From assembly GCF_900100765.1 (NCBI RefSeq), contig NZ_FNFO01000001.1, positions 806,001 through 870,000 on the forward strand: DNA of 64,000 nucleotides, in the 5' to 3' direction. Position 1 is the first letter of the stretch; every line of letters begins with the position of its first letter. The position numbers were made by a program, and so were the translations under genes. Below are positions 1-9,400 of this stretch, in pieces. Source of the DNA: Catalinimonas alkaloidigena. Its GTDB lineage: Bacteria; Bacteroidota; Bacteroidia; Cytophagales; Flexibacteraceae. The notes beneath the pieces are model-generated. The model worked only from the letters and a program-made list of their open reading frames with translations, was not told where the DNA came from and did no database searches.

Positions 1-26
1 TTTGCGTCCCAACTAACTGTAAACGC

Positions 27-1541
27 ATGAGTAAAATCACATTATCGCTTGCTTTTTCCTTTCTCTCCCTATGGGCCTTGGGACAGGGCCTGACCACCAA
101 TACCGGGGCCCCGGTCGGCGACAACCAGAACTCGAAGACCGTCGGGGAAAACGGCCCGGTGCTGCTGGAAGACATCCATCTGATCGAGAAACTGGCCGCC
201 TTCGACCGTGAGCGCATTCCGGAGCGGGTCGTGCACGCACGCGGGGCCGGAGCGTTCGGCTACTTTGAAGCCACCGCCGACATGTCGGCCTATACCCAGG
301 CGGCTCCTTTTCAACAGCCGGGCAAGAAAACCGAAGTAGCCGTGCGTTTCTCGACGGTGATTCACGGGCACGGGTCGCCCGAAACGGCGCGCGATCCGCG
401 TGGCTTCGCCGTTAAATTTTACACCGAGCTGGGCAATTACGACATTGTCGGCAACAACCTGCCGGTGTTCTTCATCCGCGATGCCATCAAGTTTCCCGAC
501 ATGGTGCATTCGCTGAAGCCTTCGCCGGTCACCAACAAACAAGATCCCGGTCGCTTTTTCGATTTCTTTTCCAACGTGCCTGAGGCGACCCACATGCTGA
601 CGCGGTTGTATTCCGACCTCGGCATTCCGGCGGGCTACCAGTATATGGACGGCAGCAGTGTGCACGGCTTCAAGTGGGTGAACAGCCAGGGCAAGGTGAC
701 GTACGTGAAATACACCTGGAAAACCCGGCAGGGCGTCCGAAACTTCACGGCCGAAGAGGCCGCCGCCCAGCAGGGAAAAGACTGGCAGCACGCGACCGCG
801 GCCCTGCGCAGCGACATTGAGGCAGGCCAGTACCCTCAGTGGGATCTTTACGTACAGATGATTTCGCCCGACGCACTGGACAGCTTCGACTTCTGGCCTC
901 TGGATGCTACCAAACACTGGCCGGAAGATCAGATTCCGCTGGTTAAAGTCGGTACGATGACGCTCAACCGCAATCCGGTCAATTACTTCCAGGAAGTGGA
1001 ATCGCTGGCGTTCTCGCCGGGTTCGCTCATTCCCGGAGTGGAGCCCTCCGAAGACAAACTGTTGCAGGGGCGTCTGTTCTCGTATTTCGATACCCACCGC
1101 CACCGGCTGGGGCCCAACTACCTGCAAATTGAGGTAAACAAGCCCAAAGAAAAGGTAGTCAATTACAACTCAGACAGCTACGCCAGCGCCCGCAACGATG
1201 AATTTCCGCATCCGGATGTCAACTACCAGCCCAGTAACTACACACCGGTGCAGGAGACTCCGGCTTACAAATACACGGAGACCAAGCTGAAGGACGTCAC
1301 CATCACGCAGAAGAAAATTGCGAAAACCAACGATTACAAGCAGGCGGGCGAGTTCTTCAAAGCGCTGTCCAAAGAAGATCAGGAGCACCTGATTCGTAAC
1401 CTGACCGGCGATTTGGCGATGGTCACGAGCAAAGAGGTGCAGAAGAAAATGATCACGCATTTCTACCGTGCGGATCGGAAGCTGGGCATGGCGCTGGCCC
1501 AAAACCTGGGCTTCGGCATGAAAGACTTCATGAGCCACTAA
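27..1541 (+). CDS. Exported haem catalase
   Basis: Monofunctional haem catalase of about 504 aa that splits hydrogen peroxide into water and oxygen. The family signature RVVHARGAGAFGYF carries the distal histidine H70. VGNNLPVFFIRDA gives the distal asparagine N143, and RLFSYFDTHRHRLGPNY contains the proximal haem-ligand tyrosine Y353; these were placed by analogy with bovine H74, N147 and Y357. Length and motifs fit the small-subunit class. Unlike cytosolic catalases it begins with a hydrophobic stretch ending in LWALGQ, which looks like a signal peptide cleaved near residue 20, so I infer a periplasmic enzyme. A strong terminator follows. hemA, hemH and an exported ankyrin protein lie just downstream on the same strand. 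Only 26 bases precede the start, so the promoter lies outside the window. Confidence 0.95.
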   Translation: MSKITLSLAFSFLSLWALGQGLTTNTGAPVGDNQNSKTVGENGPVLLEDIHLIEKLAAFDRERIPERVVHARGAGAFGYFEATADMSAYTQAAPFQQPGKKTEVAVRFSTVIHGHGSPETARDPRGFAVKFYTELGNYDIVGNNLPVFFIRDAIKFPDMVHSLKPSPVTNKQDPGRFFDFFSNVPEATHMLTRLYSDLGIPAGYQYMDGSSVHGFKWVNSQGKVTYVKYTWKTRQGVRNFTAEEAAAQQGKDWQHATAALRSDIEAGQYPQWDLYVQMISPDALDSFDFWPLDATKHWPEDQIPLVKVGTMTLNRNPVNYFQEVESLAFSPGSLIPGVEPSEDKLLQGRLFSYFDTHRHRLGPNYLQIEVNKPKEKVVNYNSDSYASARNDEFPHPDVNYQPSNYTPVQETPAYKYTETKLKDVTITQKKIAKTNDYKQAGEFFKALSKEDQEHLIRNLTGDLAMVTSKEVQKKMITHFYRADRKLGMALAQNLGFGMKDFMSH

Positions 1542-1557
1542 CGCCTCTTGCGGGGTA

Positions 1558-1592
1558 CGGGAGGGCGTCGCACGGCGGCCCTCCCGGTTTTT
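1558..1592 (+). terminator. Intrinsic terminator after the catalase gene
   Basis: CGGGAGGGC at 1558-1566 pairs perfectly with GCCCTCCCG at 1578-1586 around an 11-nt loop, followed by GTTTTT. It lies 17 bases after the catalase stop and just before hemA, so catalase and hemA are probably separate transcripts. Confidence 0.8.
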
Positions 1593-1613
1593 ACCAAACA
1601 ACGCTGACCAACT

Positions 1614-2882
1614 GTGAAACGAGCCTTACGCTACATCAGTATCTCCCACTTTACCGCTTCCCTCAAGGACCGCGAACGCTACCACCTGACGGCCGACGAC
1701 CGGCGGCGGCTCAGTGCAGCGCTCTGTGCGCACTTTGGCGACGTAAGCAGCCTGATGCTGCTGGCGACCTGCAACCGCACCGAACTTTATTTCGAGTCGG
1801 CCGCAACGCAAAGTGACGACCTGCGCGACTTCTTCATCAGGTGGGTGGATGCCGGGGCCGATGTGGTGTGGGAACGAGGGTTGTTTCAGCACAGTGACCG
1901 CACGGCCGATACCGTCCTGCACCTGCTGCAGGTGGGCAATGGGTTGCGTTCGGCCGTGGTGGGCGACGACCAGATTCTGGCCCAGATCAAAGAAGCGTAC
2001 CAGGACGCCTGTGCTCAGCAACGGCAGGGCTCGCTGCTGGAACGGGCCATCCAGGCGTTGCACCGTTGCTACAAGCGGGTCTCCAACGAAACGGCGTTCC
2101 GCCAGGGCTCGCGCTCCACGGCCTACAGGGCCCTGCAACTGATCGAACAGGAGTTTGGTAAAGGCCAGTTACCTCACAAGCAGCTGCTGATCGTCGGCGC
2201 GGGCGACATCGCTCGGCAGGTGGTCAAGTACCTGCCCAAGTTTGCTTTCGGGAGTTGTGCCATCAGCAACCGCACCACAGATACGGCCCTGGCCCTGGGG
2301 GCGCAGCAGGGACTGACCTGTTGGGCCTGGAAAAACGTGGAGGACCAGGATTTTACGGCGTTCGATGCCATCATTACCGCCGTCAGCCACCGGAAAGAGC
2401 TGATCGGGTCCGGTGTGCGGGTCGCCGGAAAAACGGTGGTGGTCGACCTGGCCATGCCCGGCAACGTGGACCGGAAGCTGCGCTTCCACGAACACATACG
2501 GCTGCACGACCTCGATGCCGTAACGGAACAGATCGCACAGGCTGATCAGCACCGCAAAGCAGCGGTGGAGCAGGTCGAGGTACTCATCAAAGACGAAGTA
2601 GCCGCCTACACGGCCTGGCTGCAAAAGGCCCGTACCCGCGCATTTCTCGCTTCTTACAAACACCACATCCGGGCGGCGGTGGCCGAGGCGCTGACCGCGA
2701 GTGTACCGCACAAACTGGACGCCGACGAAGCCGAGCAGCTGCTGGAACAGGTAGCCCGGCGGCTGTTGAAGAAAACTGCTACGGCCATGCAGGCGGCTCC
2801 GGCAGACGCCCTTCCGGAACGCACGATGGCGTGGCTTGAGGCCGCCTTCGGAGCCTCGTCCCCGGCGGAGCCGGAACCGTGA
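1614..2882 (+). CDS. hemA: Glutamyl-tRNA reductase
   Basis: Catalyses the NADPH-dependent reduction of glutamyl-tRNA to glutamate-1-semialdehyde, the first committed step of C5-pathway haem synthesis in the cytosol. LLATCNRTELY contains the catalytic cysteine C53, VVGDDQILAQIKEAY is the conserved substrate-domain motif, and LLIVGAGDIARQVVKYL is the Rossmann nucleotide-binding segment near residues 190-206. A C-terminal helical dimerisation region follows. The 422-aa length is normal. The start is a GTG; translation from it gives the usual N-terminus (RYISISHFTASLKDRERYHL). It precedes hemH by 42 bases on the same strand, so the two probably form an operon for the first and last enzymes of the pathway. 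Confidence 0.96.
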   Translation: MKRALRYISISHFTASLKDRERYHLTADDRRRLSAALCAHFGDVSSLMLLATCNRTELYFESAATQSDDLRDFFIRWVDAGADVVWERGLFQHSDRTADTVLHLLQVGNGLRSAVVGDDQILAQIKEAYQDACAQQRQGSLLERAIQALHRCYKRVSNETAFRQGSRSTAYRALQLIEQEFGKGQLPHKQLLIVGAGDIARQVVKYLPKFAFGSCAISNRTTDTALALGAQQGLTCWAWKNVEDQDFTAFDAIITAVSHRKELIGSGVRVAGKTVVVDLAMPGNVDRKLRFHEHIRLHDLDAVTEQIAQADQHRKAAVEQVEVLIKDEVAAYTAWLQKARTRAFLASYKHHIRAAVAEALTASVPHKLDADEAEQLLEQVARRLLKKTATAMQAAPADALPERTMAWLEAAFGASSPAEPEP

Positions 2883-2924
2883 CCCGTGCAACAGCCTATT
2901 TTGTAACCTCTTGATGCTGATACA

Positions 2925-4040
2925 ATGGCTATGAAAAAGACAGGCATTTTGGTGGTGAATCTGGGTACGCCTGATTCGCCCGCAACGCGCGACGTAAAAA
3001 AATACCTCACCGAGTTTTTGATGGACCCCCGGGTGATCGACCTGCCTGCGGTGCAAAGAGCGCTGCTGGTGAAAGGCGTGATTGTGCCGTTCCGGGCGCC
3101 CAAAGTAGCACGCGAGTACCGGAAACTCTGGATGGACGAAGGCGCGCCGCTGCGGGTGTACGGCCGTCGCCTGGTCAAAACGCTACAAGCCCGTTTCGCC
3201 GGGCAGCCCGTGGTGGTGGCCCTGGGCATGCGCTATCAGAATCCCTCCCTGGCGGCGGCGCTCCAGGCACTACGCGCGCAGAACGTCGACCGGATTCTGG
3301 TGTTTCCGTTGTTTCCTCAGTACGCGTCAGCTACGACCGGCTCGGTGGCCGAAGAGGTAATGCGCCACATGGCAGACTGGCACGTGATTCCCTCGGTCGA
3401 ATTTATCAATGCGTACCACGACGATCCACGCTACATCCGGGCTTTTGCCGACAAGGTGGCGCACGATCTGCAGCGCTATCAACCCGACCACGTCCTGTTC
3501 AGCTACCACGGCATTCCCGAACGGCACCTGCAGCGCCTGCAAGAGGAAAATGCCGCGCAGTGCGCCTGGCCAGCGTGCGACTGTGGACCCCACTCCGCCC
3601 ACCGCCGCTACTGCTATCGCTCGGCCTGCTTTCGTACTTCGGAGCTGATCGCCCGGCAGGTCGGGCTGTCCGTCGCCCACTACACCACCGCGTTCCAGAG
3701 CCGCCTGGGCAAAGATCCCTGGATTCAACCCTACACCGACCAAACCATTCGCGCGCTCCGCCGGCGAGGGGTCAACCACCTGCTGGTGGTCGCGCCGTCG
3801 TTTGTGGCCGATTGTCTCGAAACGGTGCTGGAGATCGGAGAAGAGTACAACGATCTGTTTTTGGAGGAAGGCGGCACAACGTTCCACTATACCGAAAGCC
3901 TGAACGACAGCGAAGCCTGGGTCGACGCCATTTACCACATGTTGAATGAGAAATTGGAAAACCATGAAATTCCTGATGCTTTTTTCGGTGCTGCTCACGG
4001 TGACACCGGTGTGGGCGCAACCCCCTTACGACGTTTTTGA
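2925..4040 (+). CDS. hemH: Ferrochelatase
   Basis: Inserts ferrous iron into protoporphyrin IX, the last step of protohaem synthesis. Opening TGILVVNLGTPDSP and the DPRVIDLP segment are family hallmarks. SYHGIPERHL carries the metal-handling histidine H195 and VADCLET the acidic residue E299. Between them, residues 213-235 contain five cysteines (CAWPACDCG, RYCYRSAC), a cysteine-rich segment seen in Bacteroidota homologues; whether it binds a cluster is not shown here. The start could also be the ATG at 2931. The last 25 or so residues run out of frame across the start and signal peptide of the next gene, so the tail beyond about residue 345 is probably not conserved. Confidence 0.95.
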   Translation: MAMKKTGILVVNLGTPDSPATRDVKKYLTEFLMDPRVIDLPAVQRALLVKGVIVPFRAPKVAREYRKLWMDEGAPLRVYGRRLVKTLQARFAGQPVVVALGMRYQNPSLAAALQALRAQNVDRILVFPLFPQYASATTGSVAEEVMRHMADWHVIPSVEFINAYHDDPRYIRAFADKVAHDLQRYQPDHVLFSYHGIPERHLQRLQEENAAQCAWPACDCGPHSAHRRYCYRSACFRTSELIARQVGLSVAHYTTAFQSRLGKDPWIQPYTDQTIRALRRRGVNHLLVVAPSFVADCLETVLEIGEEYNDLFLEEGGTTFHYTESLNDSEAWVDAIYHMLNEKLENHEIPDAFFGAAHGDTGVGATPLRRF

Positions 4041-4497
4041 GGCCAGCCGAAACGGCGATGTGTCCACCCTGCGGCAACTCTACGACCTGCGTGCCGACAC
4101 GCTCAACAGCAGCGACAGCCACGGCTATACGCCCTTGATTCTGGCGGTGTACAACGATCAGCCCGAAGCCGTCGAGTTTCTGCTGGCGCATCAGGCGCGC
4201 CCCGAGGCGCAGGACCGGTCGGGCAATACGGCGCTGATGGGAGCGTGCTTTCGGGGCTACCGGCATCAGGTCGAAACCCTGCTGGCGGCCGACGCCCCGG
4301 TCAATCAGCAGAACTTCCACGGGGCTACCGCGCTGACCTTTGCGGCGACGTTCGGTCAGGTCGAGATTGCCCGCCTGCTGCTGGCGGCTGGTGCCGATCC
4401 TTCCTTGCCCGACGACCGTGGGAAAACGCCTCTGGAACACGCTCAACTGCAGGGGCTAGCCGAGATGGTCGAACTTCTGACGCCCCCCGACGAGTAG
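3964..4497 (+). CDS. Exported ankyrin-repeat protein
   Basis: Small protein of 177 aa with about four ankyrin repeats (GYTPLILAVYND, GNTALMGACFRG, GATALTFAATFG, GKTPLEHAQLQG) after a clear signal peptide MKFLMLFSVLLTVTPVWAQ. I chose the ATG at 3964, not the in-frame ATG at 3946, because it begins exactly at the signal peptide. The start lies inside the end of hemH, with a 77-base overlap in another frame, so translational coupling is likely. Ankyrin repeats are protein-binding modules. A periplasmic ankyrin protein, AnkB, supports catalase KatB in Pseudomonas aeruginosa, and this gene sits in the same cluster as an exported catalase, so a catalase-partner role is a reasonable inference but unproven. 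Confidence 0.88.
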   Translation: MKFLMLFSVLLTVTPVWAQPPYDVFEASRNGDVSTLRQLYDLRADTLNSSDSHGYTPLILAVYNDQPEAVEFLLAHQARPEAQDRSGNTALMGACFRGYRHQVETLLAADAPVNQQNFHGATALTFAATFGQVEIARLLLAAGADPSLPDDRGKTPLEHAQLQGLAEMVELLTPPDE

Positions 4498-4597
4498 AGA
4501 ACGGTACGGATCGGCAACGCGAGTAGAGGTTCCGGGAGAAGTTCTAAAAATCGGCGACGGACTGATCCAGCACGGGGAAATTTGCGTAGTAAGCCCT

Positions 4598-5215
4598 ATG
4601 CACATTGCCATTGCCGGAAACATCGGAGCGGGAAAAACAACGCTCACGCAACTGCTGGCCGACCACTTCGGGTGGACGCCGCTCGTGGAAGCCACGCAGT
4701 ACAATCCTTACCTTGAGGATTTTTACGACGACATGCTACGCTGGTCGTTCCCGCTGCAGATCTACTTCCTGAACAGCCGGTTTCGGCAGATGCTCGAAAT
4801 CCAGCGCAGTGCGGAGTCGGTGATTCAGGACCGCACGATTTACGAAGACGCCCACATTTTTGCCCGGAACCTGCGGCAGGAAGGGCTGATGACCGAACGC
4901 GATTACCAGACGTACGAAGGGCTTTACCGCTCGATGCTGGAGTTTGTGACGCCGCCCGATCTGCTGATCTACCTGCGGGCCGGCATGCCGCGCCTGCACG
5001 ACGGAATACGGCGGCGGGGCCGGGCGTACGAACACAACATCCCCGACGAATACCTGCAGAGCCTGAATCAGTTGTACGAAGCGTGGATTGCGGAGTACAC
5101 ACACAGCCCGTTGCTGGTGCTCGACGTGAACGAACGCGACTTTCTGCACGATGCAGCCGACCATCAGTATGTGCTCCATCAGGTAGAAGCCACGCTCGGC
5201 CGGATTGTTTCTTAG
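4598..5215 (+). CDS. Deoxynucleoside kinase family protein
   Basis: Predicted cytosolic kinase that phosphorylates deoxynucleosides in nucleotide salvage. The N-terminus IAIAGNIGAGKTTLTQLL is the P-loop typical of deoxyguanosine/deoxyadenosine/deoxycytidine kinases. IQDRTIYEDAHIFARNL carries the family's DR(S/T) signature and the following acidic residues, and RRRGRAYEHNIPDEYL fits the lid region. The 205-aa length is usual for bacterial members. The preferred base cannot be told from sequence. The gene ends in a 4-base convergent overlap with the next minus-strand gene. Confidence 0.88.
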   Translation: MHIAIAGNIGAGKTTLTQLLADHFGWTPLVEATQYNPYLEDFYDDMLRWSFPLQIYFLNSRFRQMLEIQRSAESVIQDRTIYEDAHIFARNLRQEGLMTERDYQTYEGLYRSMLEFVTPPDLLIYLRAGMPRLHDGIRRRGRAYEHNIPDEYLQSLNQLYEAWIAEYTHSPLLVLDVNERDFLHDAADHQYVLHQVEATLGRIVS

Positions 5216-6300
5216 GCTTTGGGTAGGGCTCCGCGGTCGGCCTTTTTACCGAAAATCTGCTGGTTTAACGTGCGGATCTCGTGCCAGGTCCAGCGCCAGC
5301 GCGCCTGCACTCCGGCGTAGTATTCCCGGAAGTAGGCAACCACCTGCTGCTCCAGTTCGTGCGGCGGAATCGACGACGTGTGGATCGGGCGCTCCGTAGG
5401 GTGTCCGTAGCGCTGGGGCTTGGGCAACGACCGGGCATCGAGGCGCAGGATGGGGCCGGTGTCGGTGATCGGTTCCGCATGCCAGGGCAAGGGCCCCCGT
5501 TCGAGGGCGTTGAGGCGCTCGACCAACGGTTGTAGGTGCAGGCGGGGAAGGGTGGGGCGGGAGGCCAGATCGATCCACGTCGTGTACTTGTATTCCAGTT
5601 CGTACCGCTGGTCAGGATACTGCGCCAGCACCATGTCGAACCCTTCGGTGACGCCAAACAGGGCATAGTAGTGAACGGGGCGGGGCAGGCGCAGCACCAC
5701 CAGGCCCAACTCCGGATAGCGGACGATGGCATCGGCGTGCTGGCGGACCAGGGCCGCATCCTGCAGAACGGTGTCGTGCTCCGGTCCCCAATGGTCGCGA
5801 AACATTTCCGGCTGCCGTAGCACCTCCTCAAACGCCTCGTTAAAAAACGTGAACTTAGGCACCGACGCTACGGCCTCGCGGCCCCCGGCGGCGAAGGGTG
5901 GGTAGAACAGCGCCGTCTCGCGTTCGTTGATCCAGCAAACCAGTGGCAACGCCGCCCGGGCGGCCGGGCGGTCCAGGTTCAGTTCCCGGAAGTCGCCGAT
6001 GCGGGCCATGTCGAGCAGCCGGTCCTGCGCGGCCAGCGCCGCTTCGGGATGGAGCAGACTCCAGACGCCCACAAAGCCGTCGATGTCGAAGTGGTTGGCC
6101 GTGACGTAAGGCAGGCGAAGCAGTTCGGGCGTGCGGGTCAGCGCCCGAAGCACACAGCCGCCACTGGTGTCGTCGCGGACCGCCTCGGGCGTCGGGGCAC
6201 CACGCCAGTGCGAAAAGGTGGGCAAGTTCGGGTACAGACTGTCGACCACGAGAGCGGGCTGGTGCGCCAGCTCCGCGAAAGGAAGAAACGAGCGTTGCAT
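5212..6300 (-). CDS. Uncharacterised protein, DUF6687-like
   Basis: Soluble 362-aa protein with no signal peptide or membrane segment. The motif ANHFDIDGFVGVWSLLHPE near residues 68-86 and a conserved-looking tryptophan-rich C-terminus (RWRWTWHEIRTLNQQIFGKK) remind me of the uncharacterised family DUF6687, an assignment from memory that has not been checked. The HFDIDG element resembles metal- or phosphate-binding DHH-like motifs only superficially. The function is unknown. The 3' end overlaps the convergent kinase gene by 4 bases; the start faces the terminator of the GloVer gene upstream. Confidence 0.75.
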   Translation of the reverse strand: MQRSFLPFAELAHQPALVVDSLYPNLPTFSHWRGAPTPEAVRDDTSGGCVLRALTRTPELLRLPYVTANHFDIDGFVGVWSLLHPEAALAAQDRLLDMARIGDFRELNLDRPAARAALPLVCWINERETALFYPPFAAGGREAVASVPKFTFFNEAFEEVLRQPEMFRDHWGPEHDTVLQDAALVRQHADAIVRYPELGLVVLRLPRPVHYYALFGVTEGFDMVLAQYPDQRYELEYKYTTWIDLASRPTLPRLHLQPLVERLNALERGPLPWHAEPITDTGPILRLDARSLPKPQRYGHPTERPIHTSSIPPHELEQQVVAYFREYYAGVQARWRWTWHEIRTLNQQIFGKKADRGALPKA

Positions 6301-6357
6301 GCGGCAAAACTAGCGGCCGGGGCGGACAGTTCCGGTGCTACTGCTACAGTGAGATAC

Positions 6358-6394
6358 AAGAAAGACGCGCTCCCGGCCAATCCGGGAGCGCGTC
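6358..6394 (-). terminator. Intrinsic terminator of the GloVer-repeat gene
   Basis: GACGCGCTCCCGG at 6364-6376 and its perfect complement at 6382-6394 form a 13-bp stem with a 5-nt loop. On the minus strand the stem is followed by TTTCTT. It lies 50 bases past the stop of the minus-strand gene ending at 6444. Confidence 0.85.
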
Positions 6395-6443
6395 ACTAAA
6401 CAATATACTCAAAACAGCCCGCCACCGCGGGCCCAATGATCTT

Positions 6444-9400
6444 TTAGTACTTCACAACTTTTTGCGTGAGGGTTTGGTCCGGCGTGATCGTTTTGATCAG
6501 GTACACCCCACTCGGTTGACCGCTCAGATCAATTTCACAGGCTGCGCCCTGATTCTTTACCGGAACCTGCGGCAGAAGGCGTCCCTCCAGCGTGGTTACC
6601 TGAATTTGAGCCTGGCTCAGGTCCATTTCCGCCGCCGAAAGCGTGAAACGTCCGCGCGTAGGGTTGGGATAAACGCCCACCGCCACACGCTGGTCAGGAC
6701 TCAGGCGGGTGCTGGGGGGAGCGCAAGTGGAAGGGGACGTGCCTTTGCCAAGTGGCACTTCGTTCGTATTGGTAATGAAAATCTGGTCAAGCTGGGTATA
6801 CGATTCGCGGAATTCCACGTCGAGGGTATGAGATCCTTTGCTTAGGGGGCTGCCGCTGAACGGAAGTTCTACCCACTGGTAGTCGTTGCCGACGGGCAGG
6901 TCCCAGCGCTGCCACGCCCCGTCGTTAAGGCGCACCCAGAACGAGTTACGCCCCGAACCAATGGCTCTGACTCGCGCAGAGAGCGTATAGTCGTCGGCTT
7001 GGGGGGCATCGAAGCGAAAGCGGACGCGGTCAGCGGCCTGCCCCGTGGCGGCATAGTGGGACGCAGGGCCGTACACATACGCATCGTGGGCGGCCAACGT
7101 GCTGCTGCTGGTGACCCAGCTGTCGCCTACCTCTGCGCACTCGGCCTCATAGTAAACCGAAAACGCTACCGGAGCGGGTGTGTTGCAGTTCGTTGCCTCA
7201 GGTCCCAGTCCGGCAGGGGCCGCTGCATTGGTAACGACCAGCTTGTCGAACTGGGTGTAGGCCTCACGGAACTCAAGGTCAAGGGTATTCAAACCACTGG
7301 CCAGGGTGGTACCACTGAACGGAAGTTCTACCCACTGGTAGTCGTTGCCGACGGGCAGGTCCCAGCGCTGCCACGCCCCGTCGTTAAGGCGCACCCAGAA
7401 GGAGTTACGCCCCGAGCCGATGGCTCTGACCCGCGCCGTCAGCGTATAGGCATCCGCCGTAGACGTGTTGACGGTAAAGCGGAGGCGGTCTTGAGGCTGA
7501 TTCGTAGGACTGAAGTGCGAGGCGTTGCCGTACGCATAGGCACCGTTGGAAGCCATGGTGCTGTTGCTGGTAAGCCAGTGTGCACCGGCCTCCGCACATT
7601 CCGCTTCGAACGCCAGCGTCACGTCTGGAGTAGCGTCATCGCCCGTCAGCACCAAGGCGCCCTGGGGCAAAATGCCCTCGGCCAAGGTAAAATCGTGCAG
7701 TTTTTGGAAACCGGACCCATCGGTCATCAGGCGGAATAAGGTACCGTAGTCGTAGCTGCCTTCTTCGCGGGCCATACCGTAGAGGTAGCCGTCGCTGCCC
7801 AGGCTCAGACTCCCGACCGGTGCGCCGCCGCTGGTGGCGGAGAAATCGTAGAGCTTCTGAAAGCCGGAGCCGTCCGTCTTGATGGAGAAGACCGTGCCCA
7901 GGTGGTTGGTGCCACCGCCTCGGGTCATGCCGTACAGCGTGTTGCCGGGTCCTTCGATCAGCCCGCCAACCGGTCCGTCGCCGTCAGTCGTGTTGAAGCT
8001 GTGGAGTACCTGCTTGAGGCTGCCATCTTTGGCAACTTTCACAATTGTTCCGTTGCGTTGCTGAAAGGCTTCAGGGTCGTAATTTTCTCCACCCAGGTTC
8101 ATCAGGGCATACAGAAAACCGTCGCTGCCTTCAAGCAACTCGTGGGGCTCAAACCCCTCGGGTGCTGTTAATTCGCCACTGTCGACGTAGGTCTCACGGT
8201 CGTACGAAAAGGTAGCAATTTCTTCCGCGGAGCTTCCCGCCAACGAAGCTTTTACAATGCTCGATGGATAGCCGTAAACCGGATCGAGAAGTCCTCCGTT
8301 GGGAATGTAAAATGACCCGTCGGAACCGAAAATGAGACCCGTCCAGGGCACTTGAGTCGATTCGGTAAGGTCGTTGAGTTCGAAAACGTCTTGAATTTCA
8401 ACAAAATTGCTGCCGTCCAGGTCAACATGATACAAAGAGATGGCATGCCCAAACGAGCTGAGGTCTCGGGCGGGACCGCGTGCCACAATGCCATAAAGCT
8501 GGTCATCAACAATGGCTAGCTTGCCGCCGGGGTGAGTGCTGGCACCTGTAAACTCGTGCAGTTTCTCAAACGTCCGCGTGGGGAGGTGAAAACGAAACAA
8601 GGTGCCGCCCTGTGCGCGGCCCCCTTCCCGGCAGGCACCGTACAGATACTCACCCACCAGGGTAAGGGTGAGGGCATCGCCATTGGCACCGTTGTGTGCC
8701 CCCAGCAGATGCACTTCTTCGGGTGGTGCCACCGACGTGCTGATGCGAAACAAAGCGCCCGGTACTCGAACGGGCCCCGCGTACAGATACGTATCACTCA
8801 AGCCATACAGATAACCGTCGTTCCCGCGTGCGAGGCTGCCGACCGGTGCAAACACAGGGTAAGCGTCGTTACTGAGTACCGTAAAGGTGTCGTTGCTCTC
8901 AAGACGGAAGAAGGCAATTTCTCCCCCCTGATCATACGCGTCGAGATTTTCGATGAAACCGTACAGAAGGCCATCCGGTCCCGGCGTAAGGGACTTCATA
9001 ATCGACTGGCCTACATCGGCGGAGTAGTTGTCAATGCTGGATGGGGACGCAAGGGTGGTATACGCAGTGCCGTCTGGAAGCAGTTTATAGATAATGTACT
9101 CGTGGTCGAAGGTGGAGGTTTCGTCCAACACGCCGTACAGGTAACCGTTGGCTGCCTGCACCAGGCCTCCGATGGGAAGCTGCTCCAGTTGAGCTTCCAG
9201 GGTATGAAGCACTTCGAAAGCCGTGCCGTCGAATTTCAGGCGAAATACACTGCCGTCAGAGGCCGCCGACCCATTGACGCCAGTACCCCGTGCTGCGCCG
9301 TAGAGGTATCCGTCCAAGGCGAACAGGCTACCAACCGGGCGTCCTCCCTGGTCGGCAGTCATGTCGTGGAGCTTCTCAAACCCCGAACCGTCCGGCCGCA

